From positions 1 through 7,677 of the forward strand of contig CAMDIP010000061.1 of the NCBI GenBank assembly GCA_945899335.1: DNA of 7,677 bases, given 5' to 3'. This DNA is from Bordetella parapertussis (GTDB lineage Bacteria > Pseudomonadota > Gammaproteobacteria > Burkholderiales > Burkholderiaceae_C). The first letter of the stretch is position 1. Each line of letters starts with the position of its first letter. Positions 7,123 to 7,677 of this stretch are shown piece by piece. The translations under genes were made by a program, and so were the position numbers. The notes under the pieces are model-generated. The model was not told the origin of the DNA. It saw nothing but the letters and a program-made list of their open reading frames with translations, and made no database searches.

Positions 7123-7161
7123 CGCCGTTTGAGCATAACCGAGCCTGCGACAATTGACCCC

Positions 7162-7677
7162 ATGCCACGTCCTCTCCATGCCGTCATCCACACACATGCT
7201 CTGCAGAGCAACCTTGCGCGGGTGCGGCTTGCAGCCGGCGACGCCCGTGTGTGGGCGGTGGTCAAAGCCAATGCCTACGGCCATGGTGTGGAGCGAGTGT
7301 TTGAAGGCCTGCGCGCTGCAGACGGCTTTGCGGTGCTCGATTTGACAGAAGCACAAATTTTGCGAGACATGGATTGGCGCGGCCCGACTTTGTTGATGGA
7401 AGGCGTGTTCGAGCAGCGCGACTTGGAGCTGTGTTCCCGATTAGACCTGTGGCATGTGGTGCATACCGAGGCACAAATTGACATGTTGAGTCGTCACAAA
7501 ACCCAAGTGCCCCAGCGGGTGTTTTTGAAAATGAACAGCGGCATGAACCGCTTGGGCTTTGCGCCAGAGCGTTTTCGATCTGCTTGGGTGCGCTTAAACG
7601 CCTTGCCGCAGGTGGATGAAATCACCTTGATGACCCATTTCGCCCATGCCGATGACGCTGTGGGTGTAAGCACACAG
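7162..7677 (+). CDS. alr: Alanine racemase Alr, 3'-truncated by the window edge
   Basis: These are the first 172 residues of alanine racemase, the cytoplasmic PLP enzyme that interconverts L- and D-alanine for peptidoglycan synthesis. The frame runs open to the last base; the family is about 360 residues, so roughly half is shown. The N-terminal TIM-barrel domain begins MPRPLHAVIHTHAL. The PLP-binding lysine is Lys35 in AVVKANAYGHG. KMNSGMNRLGF contains the conserved arginine that contacts the cofactor, and MTHFAHADD is also typical. The catalytic tyrosine lies in the C-terminal domain outside the window. The ATG at 7162 gives the standard N-terminus although no clear Shine-Dalgarno precedes it. 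The gene is divergent from lplT. The choice of alr over the catabolic paralogue dadX rests on family appearance and on the absence of dadA nearby in the window. Confidence 0.93.
   Translation, partial: MPRPLHAVIHTHALQSNLARVRLAAGDARVWAVVKANAYGHGVERVFEGLRAADGFAVLDLTEAQILRDMDWRGPTLLMEGVFEQRDLELCSRLDLWHVVHTEAQIDMLSRHKTQVPQRVFLKMNSGMNRLGFAPERFRSAWVRLNALPQVDEITLMTHFAHADDAVGVSTQ

Noticed and set aside
7113..7140. The GGTTAT/ATAACC inverted repeat as a defined regulator binding site.
   Set aside because: The arms are only 6 bp with 16 bases between them, which chance can give, and no known operator is matched. It is mentioned only as context for the promoter candidate.
1..7677. Defence system, mobile element, CRISPR array or biosynthetic cluster.
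   Set aside because: No transposase, integrase, nuclease, toxin-antitoxin pair, repeat array or synthase is present on either strand. All frames of real genes are housekeeping or signalling families with uniform composition.

Overview
The window looks like an ordinary chromosomal segment of a betaproteobacterium, most likely of the Burkholderiales/Comamonadaceae (Limnohabitans- or Rhodoferax-like). The basis is the protein character of the genes and the divergent alr/lplT pair, an arrangement I associate with that group. This is recognition by eye, not a database result. There are no tRNAs, rRNAs, CRISPR arrays, insertion sequences or phage genes, and no frameshifted genes.

Layout. (1) The left edge carries the 3' part of glcF (+), the iron-sulfur subunit of glycolate oxidase; its N-terminal ferredoxin part lies outside the window. 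(2) Converging on it, with only 16 bases between the stop codons, is a minus-strand run of five genes read right to left: lplT (lysophospholipid MFS transporter), an EamA/DMT-family permease, a glutathione peroxidase, and two related membrane-bound hybrid histidine kinases. Spacings are tight: 4 bp between lplT and eamA, 33 bp between eamA and gpx, 67 bp between gpx and kinase 1, and an 11-bp overlap between kinase 1 and kinase 2. (3) At the right edge the 5' half of alr (alanine racemase, +) diverges from lplT across a 131-bp intergenic region that holds a possible extended -10 promoter for the lplT run.

How the genes might work together. LplT moves lysophospholipids across the inner membrane for re-acylation, and the peroxidase reduces peroxides, possibly lipid hydroperoxides, so a loose membrane-maintenance theme is conceivable. 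The two kinases share one architecture: six predicted membrane segments, a short coiled coil, HisKA, HATPase_c and a C-terminal receiver. No HPt protein or output response regulator is encoded nearby, so their target is unknown. The kinase pair, with its cysteine-rich first sensor next to a peroxidase gene, is the least explained part of the window. Everything else fits well-known families, and I found no clear sign of a wholly new system.
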